A stretch of 7,443 nt of DNA from Desulfobacteraceae bacterium (GTDB lineage Bacteria > Desulfobacterota > DSM-4660 > Desulfatiglandales > Desulfatiglandaceae). The notes beneath the pieces were generated by a model. That model ran no database searches, was not told where the DNA came from, and saw only the letters and a program-made list of their open reading frames with translations. The first letter of the stretch is position 1. Each line of letters opens with the position of its first letter. A program made the position numbers and the translations under genes. Location of the stretch: positions 2,020,202 through 2,027,644 of the forward strand of contig CP070700.1 of NCBI GenBank assembly GCA_020349865.1, written 5' to 3'. Shown here in pieces: positions 5,641 to 7,443 of the stretch.

Positions 5641-7086
5641 ATGGAATTGTGCGATCGAAGCGCATCTGAGCTGGCCGCAATGCTGAAAAAACGAGAGGTC
5701 AGCTCGAGGGAAATCACCGAATCGGTATTCAAGCGGATCGATGAGAAGGAAGACACCCTTAATGCGTATATAACGACGACGCGAGAAACAGCGTTAAGAC
5801 AGGCAGATCTGGCAGACAAAAAGTTTAGAAGTGGGAAAAGTACCCCCCTGCTCAACGGCATCCCCATTGCGATCAAAGACATTTTATGTACTAAGGGCAT
5901 AAGAACTACGTGCGGCTCAAATATTTTAGGCAACTTCATTCCAACGTATAACGCCACTGCGGTGAAAAAAGTCCTTCAACAAGGTGCAGTGTTAATAGGA
6001 AAGACGAACATGGACGAATTCGCCATGGGTTCTTCAAATGAGAACAGCGCCTTCGGCCCGACACACAACCCCATAAACCCGGAGTACGTACCCGGCGGTT
6101 CCAGCGGCGGATCTGCTGCGGCGGTATCAGCCGGAGAGACAATCCTGGCCATTGGCACTGACACAGGCGGCTCGATACGTCTTCCTTCCTCCTACTGCGG
6201 CATAGCTGGAATTAAACCCACCTATGGCAGGGTCTCGCGGTACGGATTGATTTCCTATGCCTCATCTTTGGATCAAATAGGCGCGCTTGGTCGAACTACC
6301 GAAGACTGCGCCATGTTGTTGAATGCAATATGCGGGCACGACAGGTTGGATAGCACGTCTGCTCAAGTCAAAGAGCCGGATTTTCGAAGCCCGCTTAACA
6401 AAGGAATTAAAGGACTCAAGATAGGGCTGCCAAGAGAGTGTTTTGTTGAGGGCATCGATGTACAAATAGAAAACCAGATTATAAAGGCGGTCGATCTATT
6501 GGGAAAGAACGGTGCAGATATTATTGATATCTCCCTACCCCACGCAAAGTTTGCCATCAGTTCTTATTATCTTATAGCTACAGCCGAGGCCAGCAGTAAC
6601 CTTGCCAGGTATGACGGAGTAAAATACGGTTTCAGATCAAACAAGGATCTCCCTGATTCTGTTAGTATGTACGAAGAAACGAGAAGTGAGGGGTTTGGCA
6701 AGGAAGTCAAAAGGAGAATCATACTCGGCACCTATGTCCTTTCTGCAGGTTACTACGACGCCTATTATCTAAAGGCGCAAAAGGCAAGAGCACTCATAAA
6801 AGAAGACTTTGACAAGGCATTTGAAAAGGTGGATTGCATGATCACGCCCGCGTCCCCCTGTCTCCCTTTCAAGTTGGGGGAAAAGATGGACGATCCCCTT
6901 AAGATGTATCTTGTGGATATCTACACCGTTTCTTTAAACCTGACCGGACTTCCCGGGATGAGTATTAACTGCGGAAGCGTTGATGGCCTGCCGGTCGGAA
7001 TGCAAATCATAGGCAAGGCATTTGATGAAGAAATGGTGCTGCGGGTTGGCCACGCGTATGAGAAAATAGTGGAAAGCAATGCCTAA
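5641..7086 (+). CDS. gatA: Asp-tRNA(Asn)/Glu-tRNA(Gln) amidotransferase subunit A
   Basis: This is the amidase subunit of cytosolic GatCAB, 481 residues, the usual length. It hydrolyses glutamine to supply ammonia, which GatB uses to convert Asp-tRNA(Asn) or Glu-tRNA(Gln) to the amide form. The Ser-cisSer-Lys triad is intact: K79 (AIKD), S154 in PGGSSGGSAA and S178 in DTGGSIR, at the same residue numbers as in S. aureus GatA. The amidase signature runs through about 145-190. The start is fixed by AGAAGG at 5628-5633, 7 bases before the ATG and inside the end of the aspS-gatC frame, so the two genes are co-transcribed and probably translationally coupled. The GatC partner is the C-terminal domain of the preceding synthetase. 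Confidence 0.97.
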   Translation: MELCDRSASELAAMLKKREVSSREITESVFKRIDEKEDTLNAYITTTRETALRQADLADKKFRSGKSTPLLNGIPIAIKDILCTKGIRTTCGSNILGNFIPTYNATAVKKVLQQGAVLIGKTNMDEFAMGSSNENSAFGPTHNPINPEYVPGGSSGGSAAAVSAGETILAIGTDTGGSIRLPSSYCGIAGIKPTYGRVSRYGLISYASSLDQIGALGRTTEDCAMLLNAICGHDRLDSTSAQVKEPDFRSPLNKGIKGLKIGLPRECFVEGIDVQIENQIIKAVDLLGKNGADIIDISLPHAKFAISSYYLIATAEASSNLARYDGVKYGFRSNKDLPDSVSMYEETRSEGFGKEVKRRIILGTYVLSAGYYDAYYLKAQKARALIKEDFDKAFEKVDCMITPASPCLPFKLGEKMDDPLKMYLVDIYTVSLNLTGLPGMSINCGSVDGLPVGMQIIGKAFDEEMVLRVGHAYEKIVESNA

Positions 7087-7088
7087 CG

Positions 7089-7176
7089 ATTCACCGCAAA
7101 GGCGCAAAGAACGCTGAGAAAAGGTTAGAAAACAAAAAAGATATCCCTTTGCACCCTTTGCGTTTTTGCGGTGAAT
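7089..7176. repeat. Inverted repeat between gatA and gatB
   Basis: ATTCACCGCAAA (7089-7100) is a perfect inverted match to TTTGCGGTGAAT (7165-7176). Pairing continues through GGCGCAAAG (7101-7109) against CTTTGCGTT (7156-7164) with two mismatches, giving arms of 21 bases with 19 matches around a 46-base centre. The CACCGCAAAGGCGCAAAGAA motif is one I know as a dispersed intergenic repeat in environmental bacteria. It starts 2 bases after the gatA stop codon and sits inside an otherwise tight operon. There is no T-run after it, so a simple Rho-independent terminator is not indicated. Confidence 0.75.
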
Positions 7177-7212
7177 AGAAAATAACGTTGAAGACAGAAT
7201 TAGGAACAATAA

Positions 7213-7443
7213 ATGGATTACGACGTTGTTATTTGCTTTGAAACACATGTGGAGCTTAAAACTGAGACAAAGCTCTTCTGCGATTGTCTGGTAAGATACG
7301 AGGCCCCTCCAAATAGCCAGATCTGCCCGGTTTGCACAGGGCAGCCTGGTGCGCTCCCGGTTTTGAACAAAAAGGCTGTGGAATATACCATCCTGGCAGG
7401 GATGGCACTCAATTGCACCATTAACAAACAGTCTCGCTTTGCC
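7213..7443 (+). CDS. gatB: Asp-tRNA(Asn)/Glu-tRNA(Gln) amidotransferase subunit B, 5' part
   Basis: The first 77 codons are present; the gene runs off the window, and a full GatB would be about 475 residues. GatB binds the misacylated tRNA, activates the carboxyl group with ATP and amidates it with ammonia from GatA. The zinc-site cysteines C23, C25, C38 and C41 are present (LFCDC and ICPVC), followed by the conserved PGALPVLNKKAVEY and ALNC segments. The N-terminal block usually written IGLEVHVQL reads ICFETHVEL here, keeping the Glu and His. AGGA at 7202-7205 lies 7 bases before the ATG. The 126-bp gap from gatA is unusually wide because of the inverted repeat. Confidence 0.96.
   Translation, partial: MDYDVVICFETHVELKTETKLFCDCLVRYEAPPNSQICPVCTGQPGALPVLNKKAVEYTILAGMALNCTINKQSRFA

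Noticed and set aside
7081..7087. GCCTAAC at the gatA stop as an integron core site
   Set aside because: It has no partner GTTRRRY box in a matching hairpin; the nearby inverted repeat uses a different sequence. Chance match.

Overview
The window looks like a chromosomal segment from an uncultured bacterium. It joins a stationary integron (left and centre) to a translation operon for tRNA-dependent amide aminoacyl-tRNA synthesis (right). The compact repeats, the GatCAB pathway and the general protein flavour suggest a Desulfobacterota-like (former Deltaproteobacteria) lineage. That placement is inference; no marker here proves it.

Left part (about 1-1513, genes on the minus strand): two integron gene cassettes read leftwards. 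Cassette 1 (585-1512) encodes a two-pass membrane protein of unknown function. It ends in a well-formed attC site (579-638). Cassette 2 encodes a cysteine-rich DUF3795-type protein and is cut by the window edge where its own attC seems to begin. Both cassettes look much more AT-rich than the genes to their right, as expected for captured DNA.

Centre (1507-3077): the attI/cassette junction, a candidate cassette promoter, and a divergently transcribed integron integrase. The integrase has all six tyrosine-recombinase catalytic residues, spaced exactly as in IntI1. It is about 140 residues longer at the N terminus, and this extension appears to hold a second, diverged copy of the core-binding domain.

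Right part (3078-7443, plus strand): a 391-bp gap with a promoter-like sequence, a terminator-like hairpin and a nested palindromic repeat. It is followed by aspS fused in frame to gatC, then gatA 3 bp downstream, then the start of gatB after a second palindromic repeat. The aspartyl-tRNA synthetase carries the His/Gly pair associated with non-discriminating enzymes that charge both tRNA-Asp and tRNA-Asn. GatCAB would then amidate Asp-tRNA(Asn), and perhaps Glu-tRNA(Gln). Synthetase and amidotransferase are thus physically linked through GatC, which amounts to a hard-wired transamidosome.

The two most noteworthy items are the AspRS-GatC fusion and the integron integrase with a duplicated core-binding domain.
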